A stretch of DNA of 64,000 bases, taken from contig NZ_JAFA01000042.1 of NCBI RefSeq assembly GCF_000519185.1, positions 1 through 64,000 of the forward strand, written 5' to 3'. Source of the stretch: Paraburkholderia nodosa DSM 21604 (lineage in GTDB: Bacteria; Pseudomonadota; Gammaproteobacteria; Burkholderiales; Burkholderiaceae). The notes beneath the pieces were generated by a model that saw nothing but the letters and a program-made list of their open reading frames with translations, was not told where the DNA came from and did not search any database. The translations under genes and the position numbers were made by a program. Below are positions 7,010 through 15,668 of this stretch, piece by piece (position 1 is the first letter of the stretch; every line of letters begins with the position of its first letter).

Positions 7010-7491
7010 CGCTGACCCGAGGAAAGGATGGTGCTCAACTTGGTGCCTCCGATAGACTCGCACGTCACGGGCTTTGGATCGATCCACTGCACAGCGACTC
7101 CGCGCACGACCGGGCGGACCATCCGCCACGGCCAAAAGCCAAAGCGTTGACTCCCCGTGTATTGAACGATTGCATCGGCGCCGTCCGACTGAGCGTATGC
7201 GGCCAACTTGGGCAGGATGTCTTCCACACTTCCATAGGTGCCCTTGCCGATCTTCAGTTTCTTGACGACCTTGTATTTCTGATCGGAGGGCGGGAGCTGT
7301 GAGAAAAAGCAGAAGTCGCCTAGGCTGCTAGCGCGGTCAGCTGATGGGTTAGCGGCTGCGCTCGTAAGATTCAATTCTTCCTCGGACGTGGGGTCCGCCG
7401 AAGAGTCGGCCGCATACGCGGTACACGTTAGCACTCCCATAGCAATCAGTGCCGCGACTATCGGGCGCTTGAAGTGTTGTGGCCGTTTCAT
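6997..7491 (-). CDS. exported hypothetical protein in the integration scar
   Basis: A 164-aa protein starting MKRPQHFKRP with a Sec signal peptide (hydrophobic core IVAALIAMGVLT, probable cleavage after AYA). A Ser/Ala/Glu-rich linker follows, then a compact domain: KYKVVKKLKIGKGTYGSV, ILPKLAAYAQSDGADAIVQY, GVAVQW, and two cysteines (CFFSQ and VTCESI). The phrase GADAIV resembles small periplasmic domains of the YbjQ or heavy-metal-binding type, but I cannot assign a family. An ATG 12 bases upstream is also possible; neither start has a strong RBS. It is the only intact gene of the element. Confidence 0.6.
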   Translation of the reverse strand: MKRPQHFKRPIVAALIAMGVLTCTAYAADSSADPTSEEELNLTSAAANPSADRASSLGDFCFFSQLPPSDQKYKVVKKLKIGKGTYGSVEDILPKLAAYAQSDGADAIVQYTGSQRFGFWPWRMVRPVVRGVAVQWIDPKPVTCESIGGTKLSTILSSGQRPAK

Positions 7492-7690
7492 GGATGGTCT
7501 CATCGTTGTATGCGCCGCGGGACCGGCGCGTTTTTATGAACTCGGAGGGTAAGCGAGCGGGGTGCAATTGGCAACTCGTTCTATGGCATCGCCATTGCGG
7601 CTACCTCTCGATAGTCGCAGTGTGCTCAAATTGAGCTCAGAAGCCGCGCATCGGTTTTGGAGCCGCGTGCCACAGGCATGCGGCGAGTCA

Positions 7691-7735
7691 CTTCTAAGCC
7701 GAGGGTCGGGGGTTCGAGCCCCTTCTGTCGCGCCA
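7691..7735 (+). repeat. attachment-site repeat, right copy
   Basis: A 45-base copy of the tRNA-Arg 3' half (anticodon loop to CCA), 44/45 identical to 6577-6621. It lacks the 5' half, so it cannot form a tRNA. Confidence 0.88.
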
Positions 7736-7748
7736 GCTCAAATAAACA

Positions 7749-7777
7749 AAAAGCCCGGCCTTCACGGCCGGGCTTTT
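7749..7777 (+). terminator. rho-independent terminator
   Basis: A perfect stem AAAAGCCCGGCC / GGCCGGGCTTTT with loop TTCAC-like sequence, 17 bases after the right repeat copy. It is probably the ancestral tRNA-Arg terminator and can also end the leftward PH-domain transcript, because A and T runs flank it on both sides. Confidence 0.88.
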
Positions 7778-7819
7778 TGCGTTTTCACACGCCACGAATC
7801 GCAGGCCAATTCAAACCCC

Positions 7820-8305
7820 TCACGCCACGAGCCGCAACGGCACCGGCTCCTCGGCCGCCTGCGCGAGAAAAACCATGCGGTGAAACTCGTGCGGGTTCGA
7901 AATGCCGGGAATTGGCGTAGCGATCAGGCCCCCGCCGCCCACGACGAGCGAACCATAGTCGAAGATCCGGCCGATCAGGCTTTGCTCGATCCGCACGCTC
8001 TCGATCTTCGCGAGCGTCAACTCCACTGTGTGACGGCGTACCGCGCCGAACCTGGCCACCACGCGCTTGTTGGTCACGGCATATTCCGTCGTCCACCAGG
8101 CAACTAGCGACGCGCCGAACAGTCCTATCCCTGCGGCAAAAAAACCCACCGCTGCGAACGGCGACGTCCCGATGGTGCCGATGAGCACGCCCCAAACCAT
8201 GAGCAGAAGGCTCAGTGTGATACGCGGCCCCATCGCCCAGAAGCAGGGGTGTCCCTCGCAGACGATCCGTTCGCCTGGCAGGAGAGTCGATTCGACATAT
8301 TTCAC
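7820..8305 (-). CDS. PH domain-containing membrane protein (YdbS/bPH2 type)
   Basis: A 161-aa protein: short N-terminus KYVESTLLPGERIVCEGHPC, two adjacent membrane helices (about residues 28-70), then a bacterial PH domain with the hallmark EYAVTNKRVVARFGAVRRHTVELTLAKIESVRIEQSLIGRIFDYGSLVVGG split across about residues 72-120. The family is of unknown function. The start is a GTG preceded by GGAGG with 6-nt spacing. Confidence 0.88.
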   Translation of the reverse strand: MKYVESTLLPGERIVCEGHPCFWAMGPRITLSLLLMVWGVLIGTIGTSPFAAVGFFAAGIGLFGASLVAWWTTEYAVTNKRVVARFGAVRRHTVELTLAKIESVRIEQSLIGRIFDYGSLVVGGGGLIATPIPGISNPHEFHRMVFLAQAAEEPVPLRLVA

Positions 8306-8445
8306 AATGACCTCCGTCAAGATTTGTGCAGTAATTAATCTGTAAGGTAGTGCATCCTGCCGCGTAGGATCCGTGGTCAAACGTCGCGGCTCAACGCCCG
8401 GCTGGCGCGCGGAGTGTGCCGGGGCGACGAATTCGCGGCGCAATA

Positions 8446-8471
8446 AAAAGGGCAGCCCGAGGGCTGCCCGT
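8446..8471 (-). terminator. terminator of the phosphoesterase gene
   Basis: GGGCAGCCC/GGGCTGCCC stem (8451-8470) followed on the minus strand by TTTTTATTG, about 50 bases past the phosphoesterase stop. Confidence 0.85.
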
Positions 8472-8522
8472 CAAACCGGATGAGCAACATCCGGCGATCG
8501 ATGGTCCGATGGTTTGTCGCGC

Positions 8523-10106
8523 TTAGAGCTTCACGTCGAGCGCGTTGGTCAGATCGCCCATCGGCTGGGCGCCGTTGCTCTTGAGCGCGGCATCGCGGTT
8601 GGCGAGCCCCGGCAGCGTGGGCAGCGACCAGCGGCGCGTGATGAGGCGCAGGATCGAGGTCGTGTCGTACTGCGTGTGGTCGACGTAAGCCTTCTTCGCG
8701 TACGGCGAGATGATGAGCGCCGGAATGCGCGAGCCCGGACCCCAGCGGTCGCCCTTGGGTGGCGCAACGTGATCCCAGAAGCCGCCGTTCTCGTCGTAGG
8801 TGACGACCACGACCATGTTGTTCCACTGCGGACTCTTCTGCAGATGCGCGATGACGTCCGCGATGTGCTGGTCGCCGCTCGTCACATCCGTGTAGCCCGC
8901 GTGCTCGTTCAGGTTGCCCTGCGGCTTGTAGAACGCCACGGCAGGCAGCGCGCCTGCGTCGATCGCCTTGATGAACGCCGTGCCGTCCATGCCGCCGTCG
9001 AGCAGGTGCTTCGCGCGCGCGTCGGTGCCCGGCGCGTAGTTCGCGAAGTAGTTGAACGGCTGGTGGTGCGGCTGGAAGTTCGGCGCCGTCATGTTCGCGC
9101 CGTAGATCACGCCCGAGGTGCTGTTCTGCGCCGCGCTCACGGCCGCGCCCCATGCGCCGCCGTACCACGCCCACGTCACGCCCGCGTTCGAAAGCAGATC
9201 GCCGATGTTCTGGGCCGTTTGCGCGGGCATCGTGGAGGCGTTCGACGGGTCGGCCAGGTTCGCGTCGCCGCCCGAAGCCGCTGCGTTGCCGCTCGGCTGA
9301 TACGGCGGCTGCATCGTGTTGATCGCGTAGAAGTCCGGCGTCAGATTGCCCGACTTCACGAACTTCGGAACGCCATCGAGCGCCGACTTCGGCGAGTTCG
9401 ATGCGAGCGTGAGCGAGACGCCGTCGGCGTCCACGGTCGAGATCGTCGGCTTGGCCGGGTTCGTGTCCGCGTTCGCGTAGTACGGCGTGCACGCGCAGAT
9501 CAGCCACTGGTGATTCAGGAACGAGCCGCCGAACGCGCCCATGAAGAAGTTGTCGGCGAGCGTGTATTGCTGGGCGATCTTCCAGAGCGGCAGCTTTTCG
9601 GCGCTCGTCGTGTAATGCCCCATCACGAGACCGCCCGAGTCGCCGTAGGCCGCGAACATGTCGTTCTTGCCGCCGTGAATCTGCATCTGGTTCTCGTAGA
9701 AGCGGTGATACAGGTCGCGCGTCGTGACCGAGAGCGGCACGTTGTAGCCCTTCGCGTCGTCGATGGCGAACGGCGCATTCGGCATGTTCTCGGTCATCGC
9801 CGCGGTCACGACGGGCGTGACGCCCGTTTGCGTGAGACCGTTCCAGACGGTCGGCAGCGTGGCCAGCACGGAGCCGTCGCGATCGAGCTGCTGCGCGCTT
9901 TGCGCGCTCACGTTCTGCAGGCCGTTGGCGCCCGGGAAGCTGCTGTACAGGTTGTCGAAGCTGCGGTTTTCCGCGTAGATCACGACGATGTTCTTCACCG
10001 ACGAAAGGCCGGGCTTGCTACTGTCGTTGCCGCCGCAAGCCGCGACGGCCAGTACCGACGCCGCTACCGCGATCGGCGTGGCATAGAACCATTTTCTGTT
10101 GATCAT
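8523..10106 (-). CDS. lipoprotein phosphoesterase (acid phosphatase/phospholipase C-like, PF04185)
   Basis: A 527-aa protein with a lipoprotein signal (MINRKWFYATPIAVAASVLA, lipobox VAAC, Cys24). The catalytic domain begins KNIVVIYAENRSFDNLYSSF, the metal- and nucleophile-site motif of the AcpA/phospholipase C phosphoesterase superfamily. Further family landmarks are GSFLNHQWLICACTPYY, HAGYTDVTSGDQHIADVIAH, VVTYDENGGFWDHV and GSRIPALIISPYA. It should hydrolyse phosphomonoesters or phospholipids outside the inner membrane. The start at 10106 is set by the signal peptide; upstream residues are Arg-rich and implausible. It is divergent from the cytochrome c peroxidase gene with 284 bp between them. 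Confidence 0.88.
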   Translation of the reverse strand: MINRKWFYATPIAVAASVLAVAACGGNDSSKPGLSSVKNIVVIYAENRSFDNLYSSFPGANGLQNVSAQSAQQLDRDGSVLATLPTVWNGLTQTGVTPVVTAAMTENMPNAPFAIDDAKGYNVPLSVTTRDLYHRFYENQMQIHGGKNDMFAAYGDSGGLVMGHYTTSAEKLPLWKIAQQYTLADNFFMGAFGGSFLNHQWLICACTPYYANADTNPAKPTISTVDADGVSLTLASNSPKSALDGVPKFVKSGNLTPDFYAINTMQPPYQPSGNAAASGGDANLADPSNASTMPAQTAQNIGDLLSNAGVTWAWYGGAWGAAVSAAQNSTSGVIYGANMTAPNFQPHHQPFNYFANYAPGTDARAKHLLDGGMDGTAFIKAIDAGALPAVAFYKPQGNLNEHAGYTDVTSGDQHIADVIAHLQKSPQWNNMVVVVTYDENGGFWDHVAPPKGDRWGPGSRIPALIISPYAKKAYVDHTQYDTTSILRLITRRWSLPTLPGLANRDAALKSNGAQPMGDLTNALDVKL

Positions 10107-10390
10107 TTTTCTCTCTCGCGTTGGGGGCCCGCATGGAGGCCGGCGCGAATGACACCGGTCTTCGGGCGAGGCGCAGTGTCGCAACGGATTTTGACAGCGA
10201 TATGTAAAAAATTACATTTAGCTTTTTCTCAGCCTTTGATTGCATGACATCTGTCTTACGTCATGTCATTGGAGCGTCATATCCCTGACATACGCTTTCG
10301 CGACTTCGATGCGCGGCTGAGCGCATCGGCAATCGCACTGCAGCGGCGCGACGCCACGCGCGCGCCGCGCTCAAGCTTCGGGGACCAGGC

Positions 10391-11809
10391 ATGTTGCGTA
10401 GATTGGCGCGTCGTTCGGCGCGAACAGAAGGTGAGACGCGGGCTCGATCGCACGGCGGCGCGCGCCGCCACGCAGGGCGCTTCGTGATGGCGGCGGGGCT
10501 GTCGCTGCTCCTGGCGGCATGCGACGGCAGCACGTCCGCTTCCGCCGACGCCGATGCGACGACAGGTGCATCCGGCAGCGCTTCGCGCGCGCACGACGCC
10601 AATGCGAACGCACGCGCCGTGCAGGGCGTGAAGCTCATGAAGATCGCCGCTCCGGCGCAAGGCGGGCAGACGCGTGCCGAGGTCTATGCGCAGGTGCGCC
10701 GCATGACGGCGCTCGGCAAGCAGATGTTCTTCGACCCGTCGCTCTCGGGCTCGGGCAAGATGGCATGCGCGTCGTGCCACAGCCAGGACCACGCGTTCAC
10801 GCCGACGAACTCGCTCGACGTGCAGATCGGCGGCGCCGACATGCGACGCCAGGGCATGCGCGCCGTGCCGACACTCAAGTATCTGCAGGCGGTACCGGCG
10901 TTCGCCGAGCACTATCACGACTCCGATGACGAAGGCGATGAAAGCGTCGATGCCGGGCCGACCGGCGGCCTCACGTGGGACGGCCGCGTCGATCGGGGCT
11001 CGGACCAGGCGCGCATTCCGTTGCTTTCGACGTTCGAGATGGCGAGTTCGCCGAAGAAAGTCGCCGAAGCCGTGCGCGCGGCGCCCTACGCAGGGGCGTT
11101 TCGCGAGGCCTTCGGCGCGCGCGTCCTCGCTGACGACGACGCGACTTTCAAGGCAGTGCTGAAGTCACTGGAGACATTCGAGCAGTCGCCCGAGGTGTTC
11201 TATCCGTACACGAGCAAGTACGACGCGTACCTGGCCGGCAAGGCCACGCTGAGCGCCGCCGAACTGCGCGGGCTGCAACTTTTCAACGACGAGAAGAAGG
11301 GCAATTGCGCGAGCTGCCATATCAGCCAGCGCGCAAAAGACGGCTCGCCTCCGCAGTTCAGCGACTTCGGTCTGATCGCCGTGGGCGTGCCGCGCAACCG
11401 CGCGCTTGCCGTGAATCACGACCGTAAGTTTTTCGATCTCGGCGCATGTGGCCCGGAGCGCACGGACCTCGATCACCGCGCGGAATTTTGCGGGCTCTTC
11501 CGCACGCCGACGCTGCGCAACGTCGCTCTCAAGAAGTCGTTCTTCCACAACGGCATCTATCACTCGCTGGAAGACGTGCTGCGTTTCTACGCGCGGCGCG
11601 ATACGAATCCGGAGGAGTTCTATCCGGTGGCGAAGGGCAGGGTGCAGAAGTTCGACGACTTGCCGCGGCGCTACTGGGTCAATCTCAACACGGACCCGCC
11701 GTTCGATCGCAAGCCGGGCGACGAGCCGGTGTTCAGCAACGCCGAAATCAAGGATGTGATTGCGTTTCTCGATACGCTCACCGACGGCTGGCAGCCGGGT
11801 GCGCGCTGA
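10391..11809 (+). CDS. di-haem cytochrome c peroxidase family lipoprotein (CcpA/MauG-like)
   Basis: A 472-aa protein with an Arg-rich N-terminus and lipobox LLAAC (Cys44). There are two haem c sites, CASCH (after GSGKMA) and a second CASCH (after DEKKGN), spaced as in the bacterial di-haem peroxidases. Other landmarks: FDPSLSGSG, RRQGMRAVPTLKYL, LTWDGR, FRTPTLRNVALKKSFFHNGIY and DVIAFLDTLTDGW. Family members reduce H2O2 with electrons from cytochrome c or modify protein substrates. The long basic N-terminus before the hydrophobic core is odd, and the true start could be nearer the lipobox. The 284-bp gap to the divergent phosphoesterase holds both promoters and shows nothing else. Confidence 0.9.
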   Translation: MLRRLARRSARTEGETRARSHGGARRHAGRFVMAAGLSLLLAACDGSTSASADADATTGASGSASRAHDANANARAVQGVKLMKIAAPAQGGQTRAEVYAQVRRMTALGKQMFFDPSLSGSGKMACASCHSQDHAFTPTNSLDVQIGGADMRRQGMRAVPTLKYLQAVPAFAEHYHDSDDEGDESVDAGPTGGLTWDGRVDRGSDQARIPLLSTFEMASSPKKVAEAVRAAPYAGAFREAFGARVLADDDATFKAVLKSLETFEQSPEVFYPYTSKYDAYLAGKATLSAAELRGLQLFNDEKKGNCASCHISQRAKDGSPPQFSDFGLIAVGVPRNRALAVNHDRKFFDLGACGPERTDLDHRAEFCGLFRTPTLRNVALKKSFFHNGIYHSLEDVLRFYARRDTNPEEFYPVAKGRVQKFDDLPRRYWVNLNTDPPFDRKPGDEPVFSNAEIKDVIAFLDTLTDGWQPGAR

Positions 11810-11841
11810 GTGTGAACTGAGCGTGAACCGGGCGCGCGGTG

Positions 11842-12084
11842 TCAGACGCCCGCGATCAGCAGGCAGGCGCCGGTGAGCACGAGGAAGGACGCGAGCAAGC
11901 CGACCGTGCCGATGCGCACCGTGGCGTCCGGCCAGCGCGGCGCGCGCTCGGGACCGACTGCGAAGCTCGTGCCGGACGCCTGCGGTTGTGGCGCGAGCCG
12001 ATAGTGCGCGACGAAGGACATCAAGCCGATGCAGATGAGGGTCAGCAGGACCGCAAAGACCCTCAATGCGATGGCGTAGGTCAT
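11842..12084 (-). CDS. small two-helix membrane protein, 80 aa
   Basis: MTYAIALRVFAVLLTLICIG begins the first membrane helix (about residues 5-25). A polar loop (YRLAPQPQ...PRWPDAT) and a second helix (GTVGLLASFLVLTGACLLIA) at the C-terminus follow. GGGA about 10 bases upstream favours the ATG at 12084; an ATG three codons earlier is possible. No family recognised. It is convergent with the peroxidase gene. Confidence 0.6.
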   Translation of the reverse strand: MTYAIALRVFAVLLTLICIGLMSFVAHYRLAPQPQASGTSFAVGPERAPRWPDATVRIGTVGLLASFLVLTGACLLIAGV

Positions 12085-12273
12085 GTCAGGCATTCCCGAT
12101 GGGCTGTAAGTGGGAGACGGAGCCATCGTAGTGATCGGCCCTCTGCCTCACCATCGGATCAATCCGAAAAGGAACCGGCCGCCGGCGCTTGTTCGGCCTT
12201 GCTGGGCGAGCCGAAAAAAGGGCGCGTGTTATGCTTTTCGCCGATTCGTTCAGTCCGCCTAGGAGAACACACA

Positions 12274-12672
12274 ATGTCCAGCATGCCCCGAACCCTTCAC
12301 ACGCTGAGCGCCCTGGGCGCGGCGCTCCTTGTCGCCGTTGGCATGGGCAGCGCGCATGCCGCCAACCTGGGCTTCCTGAACAACACGCCCATGTCGTTCA
12401 TGAATCAGGCAGACTACAACTCGCTCCAGAACGCCGTGCGCGATTCCGTCGAGCACAAGGCCGATGGCGAGAGCACGTCATGGTCGAACGAAGGCTCGCG
12501 CAACGGCACGCGCATCACCTCGACCATCACGCCGTCGAATACGCAAAAGGAAGGCGACAAGACGTGCCGCGATACGGAGGTCGTCATCAGTGCGAAGGGC
12601 CAGTCGATGACGCTGCGTCCGCACTTCTGCCGCACGGGCCAAGGCGCGTGGGTCTTCCAGAAGCAGCACTGA
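12274..12672 (+). CDS. exported RT0821/Lpp0805-like surface protein
   Basis: A 132-aa protein with a Sec signal peptide (probable cleavage after AHA at residue 29) and a C-terminal domain. The stretch ESTSWSNEGSRNGTRITSTI, the motif KTCRDTEVVISAKGQS and the ending FCRTGQGAWVFQK resemble the small surface-antigen family (RT0821/Lpp0805, 17-kDa antigen C-terminus). The two cysteines, in TCRD and FCRT, could form a disulfide. RBS AGGAGA is 8 nt before the ATG. It precedes a NUDIX gene by 7 bp and may be co-transcribed with it. Confidence 0.75.
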   Translation: MSSMPRTLHTLSALGAALLVAVGMGSAHAANLGFLNNTPMSFMNQADYNSLQNAVRDSVEHKADGESTSWSNEGSRNGTRITSTITPSNTQKEGDKTCRDTEVVISAKGQSMTLRPHFCRTGQGAWVFQKQH

Positions 12673-12679
12673 GCGCGCG

Positions 12680-13129
12680 GTGAACGGCAAGGTCGTTTCG
12701 TGCGGCATCGTGCTGCTCGATCCTGAAGGCCGCGTGCTGCTCGCGCACGCAACCGGCACGAATCACTGGGACATTCCGAAGGGGCAGGGCGAGCCCGGCG
12801 AGAGCGAATCGCAGAGCGCGCGCCGCGAGATGGTCGAGGAGACCGGTATCGAAGTCGCGGCGCCGCGTCTCGTCGATCTCGGGCGCTACATGTACCGGCG
12901 CGACAAGGATCTGCATCTCTTTGCCGCGCGCGCGAGCGCCGATGAGCTCGACCTCTCGCGTTGCATTTGCGTGTCGCTGTTTCCGCGCCGCGAGGACGGC
13001 GTGATGATTCCGGAAATGGACGCCTGGCGCTGGACCGTACCCGGCGAAGTGGATCGCTACGCGAGCCGCAGTCTCGCGCGGCTCTTTAGCACGTCGGTCT
13101 CGCTCGCGGAGCTGCATCGCAGACTGTAA
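12680..13129 (+). CDS. NUDIX hydrolase
   Basis: A 149-aa protein with a complete NUDIX box: G35-x5-E41-x7-R49-E50-x2-E53-E54-x-G56-I, beginning GQGEPGESESQ. The box binds Mg2+ and cleaves a nucleoside diphosphate linked to another group. The preceding WDIPKG is the usual lead-in. The start is GTG (GTGAACGGC), 7 bp after the previous stop. The substrate cannot be told. It ends at a bidirectional terminator shared with glnS. Confidence 0.9.
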   Translation: MNGKVVSCGIVLLDPEGRVLLAHATGTNHWDIPKGQGEPGESESQSARREMVEETGIEVAAPRLVDLGRYMYRRDKDLHLFAARASADELDLSRCICVSLFPRREDGVMIPEMDAWRWTVPGEVDRYASRSLARLFSTSVSLAELHRRL

Positions 13130-13153
13130 GCCGGTCCCGCCAGACGCCGCAAT

Positions 13154-13188
13154 GAAAAAAGCCCGCACGAATCCGTGCGGGCTTTTTG
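13154..13188 (+). terminator. bidirectional terminator between NUDIX and glnS genes
   Basis: AGCCCGCAC/GTGCGGGCT perfect stem, loop GAATCC, with an A run on the left and a T run on the right. It can end both convergent transcripts. Confidence 0.9.
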
Positions 13189-13213
13189 TTTGCCGGCAGG
13201 CGCGGCGCGAGGC

Positions 13214-14932
13214 TTACTTGCCCCAGCTGTCGCGCAAACCGACGATGCGGTTGAATACCGGCGCACCCGGCTTCGAATCGTAGCGGTCGGCGACGAAGTA
13301 GCCATGGCGCTCGAATTGATAGCGGTCTTCCGGCGCGGCGTCGCGTGCGCCCGGTTCCAGATACGCCTGCACCACGCGCTTCGAATCCGGATTGAGCGCT
13401 TCGAGGAAGTCGCGGCCGCCCGCATCGGGCTGCTCTTCGCGGAACAGGCGATCGTAGAGGCGCACTTCCGCCGGGCACGCATGCGCTGCGCTGACCCAGT
13501 GAATGTTGCCCTTGACCTTGTAGTTGTTCGCGCCTTCCGTGCCCGACTTGCTGTCCGGGAAGTAGTTGCAGTGCACGGCGATCACGTTGCCGTTCTCGTC
13601 CTTGTCCGCGCCCGTGCATTCGATCACGAAGCCATAGCGCAGACGCACCTTGTTGCCCGGGAACAGGCGGAAATAGCCCTTCGGCGGCGTCTCGTTAAAG
13701 TCCTCGCGCTCGATCCACAGCTCGCGCGAGATCGGGAACGTGCGCAGGCCGCGCTCCGGATGATGCGGATGCACGGGGGCCGTGCAGTCCTCGCTCTGGC
13801 CTGCGGGATAGTTGTCGATGATGAGCTTGAGCGGGTCGAGCACGGCAGCCGTGCGCGGCGCCTTGTCGTCGAGGTTGTCGCGCAGCGCGCCTTCGAACAC
13901 GCTCATGTCGATCCACGAATCGACCTTCGTCACGCCGATACGCTCGCAGAACAGCTGGATCGCTTCGGGCGTGAAGCCGCGGCGGCGCACGCCGACGATG
14001 GTCGGCATGCGCGGGTCGTCCCAGCCTTCCACGTGGCCTTCGGTCACCAGTTGCAGCAGCTTGCGCTTGCTCGTGATCGCGTAGGTCAGGTTCAGGCGCG
14101 AAAACTCGATTTGCTGCGGCAGCGGGCGCGTGAAGACGCCGGCGTCGGCCAGTTCGCTCAGCACCCAGTCATACAGCGGGCGATGGTCCTCGAACTCGAG
14201 CGTGCACAGCGAATGCGTGATGTTTTCCAGCGCGTCCGAGATGCAGTGCGTGTAGTCGTACATCGGGTACACGCACCACTTGTCGCCGGTGCGGTAGTGA
14301 TGTGCGAAGCGGATGCGGTAGATCACCGGATCGCGCATGTTGAAGTTCGGCGACGCCATGTCGATCTTCGCGCGCAGCACATGTGCGCCTTCCTCGAATT
14401 CGCCCGCCTTCATGCGGCGGAAGAGGTCGAGGTTTTCGTCGACGGAGCGGTCGCGGAACGGCGAGTTCTTGCCGGCTTCGGTGGCCGAGCCGCGGTTCGC
14501 GCGCATCTCTTCCGGCGACTGGCTATCGACATACGCACGGCCGCGCTGGATCAGCAGTTCGGCGAACTCGTAGAGCTTGTCGTAGTAGTCGCTCGCGTAG
14601 AAGAGGTATTCCTGATCTTCTTTCTTCCACTCGAAGCCGAGCCACGTCACGGCATCGATGATCGAGTTGACGTACTCGACGCTTTCCTTTTCCGGGTTCG
14701 TGTCGTCGAAGCGCAGGTGGCACACGCCGCCATAGCGCTTCGCCACGCCGAAGTTCAGGCAGATGCTCTTCGCGTGGCCGATGTGCAGATAGCCATTCGG
14801 CTCCGGCGGGAAGCGCGTTTCGACACGCTGCGCCCACTTGCCCGACTGGTTGTCGTCGTCGATGATGTTGCGGATGAAATTGGATGCCGCAGGCGCGTCC
14901 GTGCGGTCGGCGTCTTTACGTTCGGTATTCAT
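13214..14932 (-). CDS. glnS: glutaminyl-tRNA synthetase
   Basis: A 572-aa class I synthetase that charges tRNA-Gln with glutamine. The HIGH motif is HIGH at residues 50-53 ([15 protein letters not shown]). The KMSKS equivalent is [17 protein letters not shown] and the C-terminal anticodon-binding barrels ([20 protein letters not shown]) match GlnRS and not GluRS. The start at 14932 ([10 protein letters not shown]) gives the family's short N-terminal lead. A longer in-frame extension upstream is low-complexity and lies over the neighbouring promoter. Confidence 0.97.
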   Translation of the reverse strand: MNTERKDADRTDAPAASNFIRNIIDDDNQSGKWAQRVETRFPPEPNGYLHIGHAKSICLNFGVAKRYGGVCHLRFDDTNPEKESVEYVNSIIDAVTWLGFEWKKEDQEYLFYASDYYDKLYEFAELLIQRGRAYVDSQSPEEMRANRGSATEAGKNSPFRDRSVDENLDLFRRMKAGEFEEGAHVLRAKIDMASPNFNMRDPVIYRIRFAHHYRTGDKWCVYPMYDYTHCISDALENITHSLCTLEFEDHRPLYDWVLSELADAGVFTRPLPQQIEFSRLNLTYAITSKRKLLQLVTEGHVEGWDDPRMPTIVGVRRRGFTPEAIQLFCERIGVTKVDSWIDMSVFEGALRDNLDDKAPRTAAVLDPLKLIIDNYPAGQSEDCTAPVHPHHPERGLRTFPISRELWIEREDFNETPPKGYFRLFPGNKVRLRYGFVIECTGADKDENGNVIAVHCNYFPDSKSGTEGANNYKVKGNIHWVSAAHACPAEVRLYDRLFREEQPDAGGRDFLEALNPDSKRVVQAYLEPGARDAAPEDRYQFERHGYFVADRYDSKPGAPVFNRIVGLRDSWGK

Positions 14933-15082
14933 GCGAAAAGGGAGTCGTTCGAGGGCGCCCGTCAAAAGGATAAAAGCGCGTAACTGGGCACCCGATAGTG
15001 TCTTCCATTCTACCTGACGCGACCCGCCGTGCCAGTCCCGGTGCCGGATCGTCGTGCGAACCACAACAAGCGAGGGGAAAAC

Positions 15083-15646
15083 GTGACGACGAGCGAAACG
15101 GCTGTGCTGGTGCTGCCGGGCTATATGGATTCGGGGCCGGGGCACTGGCAGACGCGCTGGGAAGCCGCGCACGCGGGCTTTGCACGGGTGCAGATGCCCG
15201 ACTGGATGCACCCGGACTGCGAGGCGTGGTGCGCGGCGCTGGAGGCTGCCGTACAACGCGCGCCGGCTGGCGTGCGCTTTGCTGCTCACAGCCTCGGCTG
15301 CCTGACCGTGGCGCACTGGGCCGCGCATCACGCGAGCGCGGCGACGCGCGCGAAGGTGGCCGGCGCGCTGCTGGTGGCGCTACCCGATCCGCACGGTCCC
15401 GAATTTCCGCGCGACGCGCGGGGCTTCGATCCGGTTCCGCTCACGGCGCTGCCGTTTGCGAGCGTCGTAGTCGCCAGCAGCGACGACCCGTATGGCGGCG
15501 TGGCGTTTTCGCAGCGCTGCGCGCAGGCGTGGGGCAGCCGCTGGATCGACATCGGCCCGCGCGGGCACATCAATGCGGACAGCGGGCTCGACGACTGGCC
15601 GCAAGGGCTGGAATGGCTGATGTCGATGGGGAAAGAGGGCGGCTAA
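15083..15646 (+). CDS. RBBP9/YdeN family alpha/beta hydrolase
   Basis: A 187-aa serine hydrolase of the short RBBP9/YdeN type: [19 protein letters not shown] at the N-terminus, nucleophile motif AHSLGCL (serine in a non-canonical AxSxG-like elbow), acid in ASSDDPY, and histidine in GPRGHIN. Family activity is as a small esterase of unclear substrate. The start is the GTG at 15083 behind GAGGGG with 6-nt spacing. The hairpin GGGCGGC/GCCGCCC around the stop codon may aid termination against the convergent CoA-transferase gene. Confidence 0.88.
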   Translation: MTTSETAVLVLPGYMDSGPGHWQTRWEAAHAGFARVQMPDWMHPDCEAWCAALEAAVQRAPAGVRFAAHSLGCLTVAHWAAHHASAATRAKVAGALLVALPDPHGPEFPRDARGFDPVPLTALPFASVVVASSDDPYGGVAFSQRCAQAWGSRWIDIGPRGHINADSGLDDWPQGLEWLMSMGKEGG

Positions 15647-15668
15647 GGGCCGCCCCGGGGCCTTGCGG

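Larger units (their letters stand above)
6577..7735. mobile_element. remnant of a tRNA-Arg-integrated element
   Basis: About 1.1 kb is bounded by 45-bp direct repeats of the tRNA 3' half. Inside are one intact-looking exported-protein gene and one coding fragment. No integrase remains, so the element is a decayed scar or a satellite mobilised in trans. Base composition inside is noticeably lower in G+C than the flanking genes. A terminator follows each repeat copy, as expected if the original tRNA terminator was pushed downstream by the insertion. Confidence 0.75.

Noticed and set aside
7562-8107. A 181-codon plus frame running through the right tRNA repeat
   Set aside because: It translates tRNA sequence and a terminator and then runs antisense to the PH-domain gene. 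No RBS.
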